From: Dysgonamonadaceae bacterium
GTDB taxonomy: Bacteria > Bacteroidota > Bacteroidia > Bacteroidales > Azobacteroidaceae
Direction: 5' to 3'
Assembly (NCBI GenBank): GCA_031284225.1
Contig: JAITAH010000382.1
Location: forward strand, 1-17,653
Length of the DNA stretch: 17,653 nt
Shown: piece after piece, positions 1 through 8,177 of the stretch
Position numbering within the stretch: the first letter of the stretch is position 1
Layout: the number at the start of each line of letters is the position of its first letter
Made by a program: the position numbers and the translations under genes
The notes under the pieces: model-generated
What the model saw: the letters and a program-made list of their open reading frames with translations, nothing else
The model's database searches: none
What the model was told of the DNA's origin: nothing

Positions 1-9
1 TTGAAATGA

Positions 10-513
10 TCACTGTCCATCTCCTTTGGGATTGCTCTTCGCTACTAAATCGGCCAAATCGGATGGTTTGAAATTGCCTTTCAAACGGATGACTACCGCT
101 TTTTCTTCGACGGAGAGTATAATTATCAGAATTTCCCTGATGTCCTTTTTTTCTTCTTTAACCAGGAATCGTACAAGATTATCGTTCTCTTTAATATGCA
201 TCAACGTAGCATATTCCTTATCGTCTTTCAGGTTTTTCAGCCGGTTCCAGATTTCCGTCTTTTGCGCGGCGGGACATTCGTCGCTCAACGCTAATAATTC
301 AAAGGATTTCAGGCCTTTCATGCCTTGTAGAGCGTCTTTTCCACCAACGGATACTCCCAGTAATTGGGTGAAAAACATTCCAACCGAACCGATGCTTATT
401 TTTTCGACGTTTTCCTGTTTGGATAACCGGGCAATCTCCTTATCAACGTTTTGCCCGAATATCTGCATACTGAACGCAAAGATAACCACGAATGACACTG
501 CTGTTTTTTTCAT
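10..513 (-). CDS. DUF4252 domain-containing secreted protein
   Basis: A 167-residue protein of unknown function that resembles the DUF4252 family, small exported proteins common in Bacteroidota. What is seen: a signal peptide at residues 1-20 (two lysines, then a hydrophobic stretch ending ...QIFG before QNVDK), no lipobox cysteine, then an alpha/beta region with the usual family pattern: an early statement of 'KISIGSVGMFF', a central charged part rich in Lys and Asp/Glu, and a C-terminal stretch ('VVIRLKGNF...DLADL') like the family's closing strand and helix. It probably acts in the periplasm or outer membrane. In other Bacteroidota such genes often sit beside an ECF sigma factor or a second DUF4252 gene; here the neighbour downstream lies outside the window. 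It is separated from the upstream kinase gene by 214 bases, so it is likely a separate unit. The family assignment is from memory of the pattern, not a search. Confidence 0.75.
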   Translation of the reverse strand: MKKTAVSFVVIFAFSMQIFGQNVDKEIARLSKQENVEKISIGSVGMFFTQLLGVSVGGKDALQGMKGLKSFELLALSDECPAAQKTEIWNRLKNLKDDKEYATLMHIKENDNLVRFLVKEEKKDIREILIIILSVEEKAVVIRLKGNFKPSDLADLVAKSNPKGDGQ

Positions 514-656
514 GACTGTAATTTTTAATGATTCGATGACCGATGATGTTTGCGCATAGATCGGCGTTTATAATTAAGACGAAAAAAGCGGAAAAAGGTA
601 ACAATGAGGATAAAACGCTCCACTCGCTGTTTATCTCCCAACCCGTATAACCAGAA

Positions 657-685
657 AGGAGATTACCGACTGCCGGCAATCTCCT
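657..685 (-). terminator. Hairpin downstream of the kinase gene, possible terminator
   Basis: The arms AGGAGATT (657-664) and AATCTCCT (678-685) are perfectly complementary. After one A/C mismatch the stem continues with CCG (666-668) against CGG (674-676) around a five-base loop. Read on the minus strand it lies about 43 bases past the kinase stop codon and is followed by TTTCTGG, which is only a weak T-tract. It could end transcription of the kinase gene before DUF4252, but the short T-run makes this uncertain. Confidence 0.4.
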
Positions 686-699
686 CCTGATATTAATCA

Positions 700-720
700 G
701 CCCGGATTAGACAAGCGGGC
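700..720 (-). other. Short GC-rich inverted repeat after the kinase stop
   Basis: GCCCG (700-704) pairs with CGGGC (716-720) across an 11-base loop, just 8 bases beyond the kinase stop codon. No T-tract follows on the minus strand. It may act together with the stronger hairpin at 657-685 to protect or end the kinase transcript. Apart from these two hairpins, nothing else was recognised in the 514-727 gap. Confidence 0.25.
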
Positions 721-727
721 GGAATCG

Positions 728-1810
728 CTAAGAAACTTGCTGTTCGATAAAAGCCTTCATTTCCGGCAAGGCGTCTTCGGCGCTTTGCAGCAGTTTGAAC
801 TGCGCTTGGGTACGTATCCAATTGTGTTCGGGATACTGTATTTTGTAGTAGGTATCGCCGTTGATATAGTCCGTCAAGAAGCGCGCGCATTGCATGTAGG
901 GAAACAGCGTGGCGGCGTAGGGCAGGTTGACGATTTCTATTTCCGTCAAAAACGATTTCGCCGATTGCAGATAGCCTTCGGTAAAAGCCTTAAAAATAGA
1001 CAGGTTGAAACGAATCCGATCTAAATCGGGATCGTCTTCCTTTCCGGTATTGGCGGCGGAGCGGAGAAAATCGCCGGTATCCGAAAAGACAAAACTCGGC
1101 ATCACGGTATCCAGATCGATCACACAAAGGATTTCGCCGTTTTCATCGAAAAGGATGTTGTTTACCTTCGTATCGCAATGACAAACCCGTTTGGGGAGTT
1201 TGCCTTCGCGGAACAGCCGTTCGGCTTTGCACATTTCGGCGGAACGTTTTTCAAGTTCGTCGATATAATATTGTACGGAAGCCAGCCGGCCGGCGCTGTT
1301 GGCCGCTACGGCGTCGCGAAGTTGCAGCAAACGAAATTCCATGTTGTGGAAATTCGGAATGGTTTCGCCCAGTTCCACCGAAATATCGGACAGCATTTGA
1401 TGAAAATCGCCGAACGCCAGACCGGCGTACCGCGAATACTGTTCATTCACCTGCTCGCAGGTAACCGAACGGGGAATAAGCACGGAGATTCGCCAATAAT
1501 TGGTTCCGTCGAAGTAATATTTTTTTCCGGAATCGGCCGGAAGGAAGCGCAATACTTTTCGGTCGATATCCCGTTCGCCGCGTTCGGTCAGTTTGCGGCG
1601 GATGTGGGAAGTTACCGCTTCGATGTTGTTTTGCAGCAAATCGACGTCCTGAAAAATGGCGTGATTGATTCGTTGCAGCACATAATCCGGCGCATCGCCC
1701 GCCGTTTGAACCCGATAGGAATCGTTGATGACCCCGTTTCCAAAAGGATTAATTGCCAATACTTTGCCTTCCAAGGCGAAATGGGAAGTAATTTCCAGTA
1801 AATTGTTCAT
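728..1810 (-). CDS. N-acetylhexosamine kinase-like phosphotransferase (APH fold)
   Basis: A cytoplasmic sugar kinase of 360 residues, close to the length of bifidobacterial N-acetylhexosamine 1-kinase (NahK). It has the aminoglycoside-phosphotransferase/choline-kinase layout: an N-terminal lobe with a glycine-containing nucleotide loop ('FGNGVINDSYRV') and 'YVLQRIN' strand, then the catalytic segment HCDTKVNNILF (H211, catalytic D213, N218) and the metal-binding segment 'VIDLDTVMP' (D232/D234). The HxDTKxNN and IDLDTxMPG-type blocks are those of NahK-like proteins, which phosphorylate GalNAc/GlcNAc at C1; Bacteroidota homologues are often misnamed 'mucin desulfatase'. Substrate is inferred, not shown. 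An upstream ATG at 1837 exists, but a promoter -7 element at 1835-1842 would place transcription start inside that extension, so I chose the ATG at 1810. The gene is divergent from the PUL and may process a sugar released by it or by the GH109-like protein. Confidence 0.78.
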   Translation of the reverse strand: MNNLLEITSHFALEGKVLAINPFGNGVINDSYRVQTAGDAPDYVLQRINHAIFQDVDLLQNNIEAVTSHIRRKLTERGERDIDRKVLRFLPADSGKKYYFDGTNYWRISVLIPRSVTCEQVNEQYSRYAGLAFGDFHQMLSDISVELGETIPNFHNMEFRLLQLRDAVAANSAGRLASVQYYIDELEKRSAEMCKAERLFREGKLPKRVCHCDTKVNNILFDENGEILCVIDLDTVMPSFVFSDTGDFLRSAANTGKEDDPDLDRIRFNLSIFKAFTEGYLQSAKSFLTEIEIVNLPYAATLFPYMQCARFLTDYINGDTYYKIQYPEHNWIRTQAQFKLLQSAEDALPEMKAFIEQQVS

Positions 1811-1834
1811 GGTACAATGATTTATTATTCGGCG

Positions 1835-1865
1835 CAAAATTAGTCTAATTTATGGATTCGGACAA
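1835..1865 (-). promoter_or_regulatory. Bacteroidetes-type promoter for the kinase gene
   Basis: On the minus strand TAATTTTG (1842 down to 1835) is an exact match to the Bacteroidetes -7 consensus TAnnTTTG. A partial -33 element TTGTC lies at 1865-1861, giving a spacer of about 18 bases. Transcription would begin near 1828, leaving a leader of roughly 20 bases before the ATG at 1810. No strong Shine-Dalgarno is present, which is normal for the phylum. Confidence 0.5.
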
Positions 1866-1904
1866 TACGACACACAATAGAACAAGAAAAAAATACAATA
1901 AAAC

Positions 1905-1935
1905 ACATTAATTAACACAATTAATATTTCCTTTG
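1905..1935 (+). promoter_or_regulatory. Candidate promoter/operator region for the susC operon
   Basis: TTCCTTTG at 1928-1935 matches TAnnTTTG in all fixed positions but one and would start transcription about 20 bases ahead of the susC ATG. No -33 TTTG is seen, which fits an activator-dependent promoter. Just upstream lie AT-rich repeats: the palindrome TTAATTAA (1908-1915) and two copies of ATTAAT (1907-1912 and 1920-1925) spaced 13 bases apart. These could be sites for the HTCS encoded at the end of the locus. This is inference; AT-rich DNA gives such repeats by chance. Confidence 0.3.
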
Positions 1936-1963
1936 CAGCCATGTAAATCTAAGTTCTAATAAT

Positions 1964-4900
1964 ATGAAGTATTCACGAAAAAAAGGGTTATTCTGTTTGT
2001 TCCTCTTATTTTTTACGTTAAAAATAAGTGCACAAACAATGGTTAATGGAACGGTTTCCGATGAGAAAGGAGAATCATTAATTGGTGTAAGCATCACCGT
2101 TAAAGGGACTTCTATCGGCGCCGTTACGGATGTAGATGGCGCTTTTGCGATCAACGCTCCGGGGAATGCTACGCTGGTGTTCGGTTATTTGGGTATGAAG
2201 CCAGTGGAAGAAGCAATTAATAACCGGCAAATGATCCATGTAATCATGCGATCAGATAATAACGACTTGGAAGAAGTGGTGGTAATTGGTTATGGAACCG
2301 TGAAAAAACGGGATTTAACAGGCTCGGTTTCTTCCGTTAAAGCTTCTGATATCGATTTGACGGCTTCCGCCTCTATCGGACATGCGTTGAAAGGAAAAGC
2401 CGCCGGATTGAGCGTGATTCAAAACAGTGCGCAACCCGGAGGAGGACTTGATATCCTGATTCGTGGCGCCGGTTCGGTCAATGCCAGTAATAAGCCGTTA
2501 TATATTGTCGATGGCTTTCCTGTCGCACAGTTAGACCCGTTGAGTTCGAATAACGACCGTTTGAATCCGGGAACGCAAAGTGTGTTGAATTTCATTAATC
2601 CGAATGACATCTCTTCCATTGAGGTTTTGAAAGATGCTTCGGCAACAGCTATTTACGGAGCAAGAGCGGCTCATGGCGTTGTGCTGATTACTACCAAACG
2701 AGGAAGTGAAGGGAAAACGACCATCAATTATAATGCTTCCTACGGCGTTCAGGAACATGCCAACATTTTTGATGTTTATAACCTGAACGATTGGATGGTT
2801 GCCAAAAACACCGCAAGTTGGGATTACTGGATGTTTGACAATGCGGTGTATCCGTATGGTTCAAGAACATTGGAAGATGCTATGACCTATCCTAAAAATG
2901 GCGTGGCTTACAAATTACCTTATACCGATACCCAAATCGGCAATGCCGGCGAAGGAACGGATTGGGTCGATTTGATAACCCGGACGGGAAGTATTCAACA
3001 GCACAATCTGAATATTCAAGGCGGAAGCAATCAGACCCGGTTTTTAATGGCTCTTAATTATTTCGATCAGCAGGGAATCATTAAAAATTCGGGATTGCAA
3101 CGATATACCGGAAAATTGAATCTGGATCATACGATTAATAACTATTTGACGGCGGAAGTTAATATTCTTGCTTCCCGGACAGATAATAACAACCGGGCAT
3201 TAGGCGCTGAAAAATGGGAAAAATCGGGTCTGTTGCGCGCGGCGGTACAAATGGGGCCTCACATCCAAGCCATCGACGAAAACGGAAATTATCCCATCAA
3301 TCCTATGCTGCCCACTCAACCCAATCCTTATTCTCTGCTGAATGTGAAAGATGAAGGTCGAATGGATCGTATTTTAGCCAATGCGTCTCTGACCATTAAG
3401 CCTTTGGACGGACTTAGCATTAAACTGAATGGCGGAACGGATATCGCCTATCAAAAACGGAATACATACATGCCTAAATCCACTTTATGGGGGCAGATTT
3501 TCAATGGAAAAGCCGGCATCAGCGCCGGAGAAAACGAACAATACTTGCTGGAAGCTACCGCTAATTACTTGAAAACTATCCGGACGATTCATCGTTTCGG
3601 CTTGTTGGTAGGCGCTTCCCATGAACAATTCACCAACAGTAGCCATTATCTGGAAAATAACGATTTCATCACCGACGCCTTTGAATGGAACAGCATGCAA
3701 TCGGGCACAGGCGTCAAAGGGCTTAATTCCTCTGCCGGAGAAAATAAAATGAAATCTTTTTTTACGCGGATCAATTATACGCTAATGGAACGGTATTTAT
3801 TGACGGCAACGTTCCGTGCCGACGGCGCCAGCGTTTTCGCCAAGAATCATAAATGGGGATATTTTCCGTCCGTAGCGCTTGCGTGGAATGTAACGGAAGA
3901 AAAATTCATGGATAATCTGCGTTCTACTTTCTCTCTCTTAAAAGGGCGTATCAGCTATGGACAAACAGGAAACTCAGATATCGGAGGAAATGCGTTTGCC
4001 GCTTATTATGCGGCTACCGCATGGAATAATGTGGATAAAAGTCAAGTTATCGGCGTCTTTCAGAATCGCTTGGAAAATCCCGATTTGAAATGGGAAACCA
4101 CTACCGAGTTGAACATCGGTTTGGACGTTGGTCTGCTGAATGGGAAAATTTCAGGCTCGTTTGAATTTTATAACCGGGAGATTTCCGATTTATTGAATAC
4201 CCAATCGTTGAATGCCTATCAGCCCATCAGTCAGGTAATAGCCAATATTGGGAAAACGCAAAGCCGGGGGTTTGAAGCCACGATTAATACAAAAAACGTT
4301 ACCAACAAAAATTTCAGTTGGGCGACCGATTTCACATTTTCCACTTACAAAGATCGTTGGCTTGAACGGACGGCGGATTGGAAACCCACTGTTTATCAAA
4401 ATGTCAACGATCCTATCCGTGCTATTTATTCCCGCATAGGGGAAAGAATCTTGCAAACCGGCGAAACGCCTCCGGCCTCGCAGCCGGATTTAAAAGCGGG
4501 ACAAATCGTTATTAAAGACATCGACGGCTATCTGAGGGACAATAATGGCGATCCGGTGGTGGAAAACGGGCGATTTGTTCGCGCCGGCCAACCGGATGGA
4601 ATAATCGATGACGCCGACGTTCAACTGTTAGGCACAACCGATCCCGGATATATCATGGGTTTGAACAACCGATTCCGGTGGAAAAATTTTGATTTCAGTT
4701 TCGACCTGAACGGATTGTTCGACCGTATTATGATGGATCCTACGTATATGGAATTAGGCGCTTCCGCCGATGGAATCGCTCAGTACGGATACAATGGCTT
4801 ACGGGTATTGGATAAACGCTGGATGCCCGAAAAATCATCAACCATCCATCCGAGTTCGTTCTACGGCTGGTCGAATTACGGGTATGGCGACTGGTTTTAT

Positions 4901-5122
4901 CAAAAAGCTTGGTTTATACGGCTTCAAAGTGTAAACCTGGGATATACGGTCCCGATTCGTTCGGCGATGAAAAAAGTGTTTTCGAGTATTCGTATTTATA
5001 TAGACGCCAATAATCTATATACGCTTACGCCTTATACCGGACTGGATCCTGAAACGGACGTCTATGCGGCGGCTTATCCCAATGCACGCACTTATACGAT
5101 AGGTTTTGATATTCGATTTTAA
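1964..5122 (+). CDS. SusC/RagA-family TonB-dependent transporter
   Basis: Outer-membrane transporter that imports glycan fragments in complex with its SusD partner, powered by TonB. The 1052-residue protein starts with a signal peptide (residues 1-24, cleaved after ...KISAQ or just before Q). Next comes a carboxypeptidase-regulatory-like beta-sandwich (about 27-100), then the typical plug start EEVVVIGYGTVKKRDLTGS from residue 103. The SusC/RagA signature follows at about 219-247 (IEVLKDASATAIYGARAAHG... ITTKRG). The rest is a 22-stranded barrel ending in the aromatic residues 'GFDIRF' needed for barrel assembly. There is no STN domain, so it is not of the FecA-like, anti-sigma-controlled type; this agrees with control by the HTCS at the end of the locus. 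The next gene starts 23 bases on, so the two are clearly co-transcribed. Substrate cannot be told from sequence. Confidence 0.96.
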   Translation: MKYSRKKGLFCLFLLFFTLKISAQTMVNGTVSDEKGESLIGVSITVKGTSIGAVTDVDGAFAINAPGNATLVFGYLGMKPVEEAINNRQMIHVIMRSDNNDLEEVVVIGYGTVKKRDLTGSVSSVKASDIDLTASASIGHALKGKAAGLSVIQNSAQPGGGLDILIRGAGSVNASNKPLYIVDGFPVAQLDPLSSNNDRLNPGTQSVLNFINPNDISSIEVLKDASATAIYGARAAHGVVLITTKRGSEGKTTINYNASYGVQEHANIFDVYNLNDWMVAKNTASWDYWMFDNAVYPYGSRTLEDAMTYPKNGVAYKLPYTDTQIGNAGEGTDWVDLITRTGSIQQHNLNIQGGSNQTRFLMALNYFDQQGIIKNSGLQRYTGKLNLDHTINNYLTAEVNILASRTDNNNRALGAEKWEKSGLLRAAVQMGPHIQAIDENGNYPINPMLPTQPNPYSLLNVKDEGRMDRILANASLTIKPLDGLSIKLNGGTDIAYQKRNTYMPKSTLWGQIFNGKAGISAGENEQYLLEATANYLKTIRTIHRFGLLVGASHEQFTNSSHYLENNDFITDAFEWNSMQSGTGVKGLNSSAGENKMKSFFTRINYTLMERYLLTATFRADGASVFAKNHKWGYFPSVALAWNVTEEKFMDNLRSTFSLLKGRISYGQTGNSDIGGNAFAAYYAATAWNNVDKSQVIGVFQNRLENPDLKWETTTELNIGLDVGLLNGKISGSFEFYNREISDLLNTQSLNAYQPISQVIANIGKTQSRGFEATINTKNVTNKNFSWATDFTFSTYKDRWLERTADWKPTVYQNVNDPIRAIYSRIGERILQTGETPPASQPDLKAGQIVIKDIDGYLRDNNGDPVVENGRFVRAGQPDGIIDDADVQLLGTTDPGYIMGLNNRFRWKNFDFSFDLNGLFDRIMMDPTYMELGASADGIAQYGYNGLRVLDKRWMPEKSSTIHPSSFYGWSNYGYGDWFYQKAWFIRLQSVNLGYTVPIRSAMKKVFSSIRIYIDANNLYTLTPYTGLDPETDVYAAAYPNARTYTIGFDIRF

Positions 5123-5145
5123 TTAACTGAAAAAAATATTATACA

Positions 5146-6678
5146 ATGAAAACAACGATTAAATATCTATCCATCTTGTTCTTATTAACAATAATGTCGC
5201 ATTGCGGAGATTTGGAACCGGTCAATTACAATGAAATCAATCCGTCCATATTTCCCAAAACCGAAGAAGATTTGCAGGCATTGGTCATGTCGTGTTATTA
5301 TCCTTTGCGCGGCAGTTGGTGGGACGGTATCAATCACAATTCAGAACGAGGACAAATGTTTGTGAATGATTGCTGTACCGAAATTCTGGCAGGAAAATTC
5401 GGCGCTCAGAAAATGTGCCACGAGCTGTCTTTTATCGAATCCAATATCGAAGTAACCTGTTTTTATTATGTGCGAACGAGCGAACGGTCGGACTATTCCG
5501 ATGGTTTTTGCAATAAAATCAGCCGCTGTACACTGACGATCGACGCCATTGAAAAAAGCGATATAAGTCCGGAAAAGAAAGACAAGTACATTGCCGAGGT
5601 CCGTTGCGCCAGAGCCTATTTGAGTTATATTTTGTTTGACATGTATGGCCCGCTGGCGGTCGCTCCCATTGAAGTATTGAAAGAGCCTTTGAAAGAAGTT
5701 TCTTTGCCTCGCCTGTCCAACGAAGAAATGGTAAAGTTCATCGAAGAAGATTTGATTTTTGCCGGAGAACATTTGCCTTTTCCCAAACAAGCGGAATACG
5801 GAAGATTCAGCCGCGGATTGGCCAAAACGCTTTTGATCCGGTTGTATCTGCACGAAACGGTTCACGACCGAACGTATTATAACAAGGTAGAAATCCTTGC
5901 CAGGGAATTGATGACTTCGGAATACGGCTACGATTTGCTGCCGGAATATACTACTTTGTTTGAATTTGCCGGAATGACCAGAAATAATCCGGAGTATATT
6001 TTTGTTATTCCTTCGACCATAGAAGGCCCGAACCTGTCGCAATGGCAAATGATGGTCATGCCGCCCGCTTCGGATAATTTTCCGATCGGATGGGCTACCG
6101 TACAAAGTACCTGGTGGTTTTACGACACGTTTGAACCTGCCGATACGCGGAAAACCTATATGATTACGGAATATACCAATGGCGGAGTGGTTTACAATCG
6201 CCTGAATCCCAGCGAATTCATCGACTTGGGGCCGTTGCCTCAAAAATATCAAATCGAGATTGTCGGTAATACCAATACGAATTTGGATATTGTACAATAC
6301 CGGTATCCCGAAGTATTGTTGTCGCTGGCGGAAGCGATTGTGATGAAACCGGGCGGAAGCGTAACTCAAGAAGCGGTCGATTTGATGAACCGGATACGAA
6401 TCCGGGCGCATTTGGCAGAGAAAAAAGTGTCGGATTTTCTGACCCATGAAGCATTTATCAACCAATTGCTTAGAGAAAGAAGCCATGAATTTTGGTGTGA
6501 AAACGGTCAGTATCGAGCCGACTTAATTCGCTTCGACAAACTCTACGACCGTGTCTTGGAATTGAACAACGGCATTGCGCCGTATGCCTCTAAAAACAAA
6601 TATTTGTATCCGCTTCCCCTGTCGGTCATTGTCGATGGGAAAGGACAAGTGAAGCAAAATCCGGGTTACGCCGAATAA
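5146..6678 (+). CDS. SusD/RagB-family nutrient-binding lipoprotein
   Basis: Surface lipoprotein that forms the lid of the SusC channel and binds the glycan. The protein is 510 residues, normal for the family. A type II signal peptide ends in lipobox MSHC with lipidated C20, and the acidic residues just after it (GDLEP) fit the Bacteroidetes surface-export signal. SusD hallmarks in order: an N-terminal segment with 'EEDLQALVMSCYYPLRG' (about 42-58), TPR-like helices with 'AEVRCARAYLSYILFDMYGPLAV', 'LAKTLLIRLYLHE', 'YRYPEVLLSLAEAIVM', 'LLRERSHEFWCENGQYRADLIRF', and the closing 'YLYPLPLSVI...QNPGYAE'. It lies 23 bases after susC and 38 bases before the DUF4832 gene. It contains more cysteines than usual in its N-terminal half (DCCTE, CHE, CFYY, CNKISRC), which may form disulfides. 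Confidence 0.96.
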   Translation: MKTTIKYLSILFLLTIMSHCGDLEPVNYNEINPSIFPKTEEDLQALVMSCYYPLRGSWWDGINHNSERGQMFVNDCCTEILAGKFGAQKMCHELSFIESNIEVTCFYYVRTSERSDYSDGFCNKISRCTLTIDAIEKSDISPEKKDKYIAEVRCARAYLSYILFDMYGPLAVAPIEVLKEPLKEVSLPRLSNEEMVKFIEEDLIFAGEHLPFPKQAEYGRFSRGLAKTLLIRLYLHETVHDRTYYNKVEILARELMTSEYGYDLLPEYTTLFEFAGMTRNNPEYIFVIPSTIEGPNLSQWQMMVMPPASDNFPIGWATVQSTWWFYDTFEPADTRKTYMITEYTNGGVVYNRLNPSEFIDLGPLPQKYQIEIVGNTNTNLDIVQYRYPEVLLSLAEAIVMKPGGSVTQEAVDLMNRIRIRAHLAEKKVSDFLTHEAFINQLLRERSHEFWCENGQYRADLIRFDKLYDRVLELNNGIAPYASKNKYLYPLPLSVIVDGKGQVKQNPGYAE

Positions 6679-6716
6679 TAGATAAATTAAAAATTACGAA
6701 TAAAAAATTAGAACGG

Positions 6717-8138
6717 ATGAAAAAAATCGAATTAATTCTTCTCTTTTTAGTGAGTTTCTTTGGACTAAGCTGTGGTTCTCATCATTCAACAGAAAATATT
6801 GTTCCAAAAAAAGAAACGATTGAATACAAATCGATAGACGATAAATTTCCGAATCCCGAAAGAGGTTTTTACAAATATTCGGATTGTAATCTGGGAACAG
6901 GAACAGGAATACTTGACGAAAATACCCTAAAAGCCTATCGAGGGAATAATATTTCCTTGTTGTTCAGGTATTTTTATTTAAAGAATTTCAGGGATAAGCC
7001 AATATCCGACAAAGCGTTGGAGGATTTCGACAAAGATATGGCTATCATTCGGAAAGCCGGAATGAAATGTGTGTTGCGTTTTGCTTATTCCAGCGCTATC
7101 AACGAGCCGGACGCACCGCTGAATACGATTTTGCAACATTTAGATCAACTGAAACCCCATTTGGAGAAAAATGCCGATGTGATAGCTGTAATGCAAGCCG
7201 GTTTTATCGGCTCTTGGGGCGAATGGTACTATACGACCAATGGGCTGAACACCTCCGGAAATCGCTATATGACGCTCAATAAAATACTGGAAACATTGCC
7301 GCCCAACCGAATGGTGCAAGTGCGAACGCCGGCGTATAAAAAAGAATTTGTACAACGGACGACGCCATTGAAGGAAGAAGAAGCTTTTTCTACTCAAAAC
7401 ATTGCACGAATTGCACATCATAACGATTGTTTTTTGGCAAGTACGAATGATTATGGGACTTATCAAGACATAGAAGCGGATAAAGATTATTTGAACAAAG
7501 ATTGCCTGTATGTTCCTATCGGTGGAGAAACCTGTCCGCCCGACGGCGTTGCTCCTGCCGACGGCTTGAAAGCCTATAACGAAATGCGCCGCTTGCGTTT
7601 CAGTTTTCTGAACGAAGATTACTACCGGAATGTGAATAATTTGTGGATAGAAAACGGATATATGGATAAAATAATCAGAGAGTTGGGTTACCGCTTTCAT
7701 CTTGTTTCGGGAGAATATACGACGGAAGTTTCTCCATTGGGCGCTTTTTCTGCCCGGATTGTTTTGAAAAATGCGGGATTTGCTTCTTTATACAACAAAC
7801 GACCGGTGGAATTGATACTCAAAAATACCGCTTCGAACGAGCTTTATAAAGTCAAATTAGAAATAGAGCCTCGCCTTTGGAAGCCCAATACGGAAAATAT
7901 AATTGACGCTACGATCGGTATCCCTGCCGAAATGACCAAAGGAGAATATGCACTCTATTTAAATTTACCGGATGACGCGGAAACTTTACAAACCAATCCC
8001 GATTATTCCGTTCGCTTTGCCAACGAAAATGTGTGGGAGGCAAAAACCGGTTATAACAATCTTTTGCTGACGGTAACCGTGAAAGACAATAGCAGCACGC
8101 CCACTTTTTCAGGAAATTTGTTTTTTCTTAAAAAATAG
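6717..8138 (+). CDS. DUF4874/DUF4832 lipoprotein, putative TIM-barrel glycosidase
   Basis: A 473-residue exported protein of a family with no activity I can name. Signal peptide with lipobox GLSC and lipidated C19. The N-terminal domain (about 40-200) matches DUF4874: 'FPNPERGFYKYSD', 'LLFRYFYLKNFRD', 'IRKAGMKCVLRFAYS', and the block 'GFIGSWGEWYYTTNG' holding E169. The second domain (about 205-350) matches DUF4832, with 'FLASTNDYGTY', 'PIGGETCPPDG' (E271) and a conserved 'LRFSFLNEDYY'. The C-terminal 110 residues look like a beta-sandwich. The barrel-type motifs with two glutamates about 100 residues apart resemble clan GH-A retaining glycosidases (acid/base after strand 4, nucleophile after strand 7), so E169 and E271 are candidate catalytic residues; this is inference. 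Placed directly after susD, it is the best candidate for the surface or periplasmic enzyme that first cuts the target glycan. It could instead be a binding protein. Confidence 0.8.
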   Translation: MKKIELILLFLVSFFGLSCGSHHSTENIVPKKETIEYKSIDDKFPNPERGFYKYSDCNLGTGTGILDENTLKAYRGNNISLLFRYFYLKNFRDKPISDKALEDFDKDMAIIRKAGMKCVLRFAYSSAINEPDAPLNTILQHLDQLKPHLEKNADVIAVMQAGFIGSWGEWYYTTNGLNTSGNRYMTLNKILETLPPNRMVQVRTPAYKKEFVQRTTPLKEEEAFSTQNIARIAHHNDCFLASTNDYGTYQDIEADKDYLNKDCLYVPIGGETCPPDGVAPADGLKAYNEMRRLRFSFLNEDYYRNVNNLWIENGYMDKIIRELGYRFHLVSGEYTTEVSPLGAFSARIVLKNAGFASLYNKRPVELILKNTASNELYKVKLEIEPRLWKPNTENIIDATIGIPAEMTKGEYALYLNLPDDAETLQTNPDYSVRFANENVWEAKTGYNNLLLTVTVKDNSSTPTFSGNLFFLKK

Positions 8139-8177
8139 TATTCCTTATTATCTAATAACAATTAATAATTTAATGGT

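Noticed and set aside
443..679. 78-residue minus-strand open frame covering the DUF4252 upstream gap
   Set aside because: Overlaps the start of the DUF4252 gene in another frame, runs through the hairpin at 657-685, and has no motif or promoter.
1178..1801. 207-residue plus-strand open frame
   Set aside because: Antisense to the kinase gene, whose conserved catalytic motifs are clear; the frame has no recognisable domain.
1811..1837. Nine-residue N-terminal extension of the kinase (ATG at 1837)
   Set aside because: The exact -7 promoter element at 1835-1842 predicts transcription start downstream of that ATG, and family similarity begins after the ATG at 1810.
5341..6486. 381-residue open frame on the minus strand
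   Set aside because: It lies wholly inside the susD-like gene in the opposite strand, has a low-complexity shadow composition rich in Arg, Gln and Phe, and shows no family motif.
7140..7700. 186-residue minus-strand open frame
   Set aside because: Antisense shadow of the DUF4832 gene; rich in Ile, Phe and Arg without domain features.
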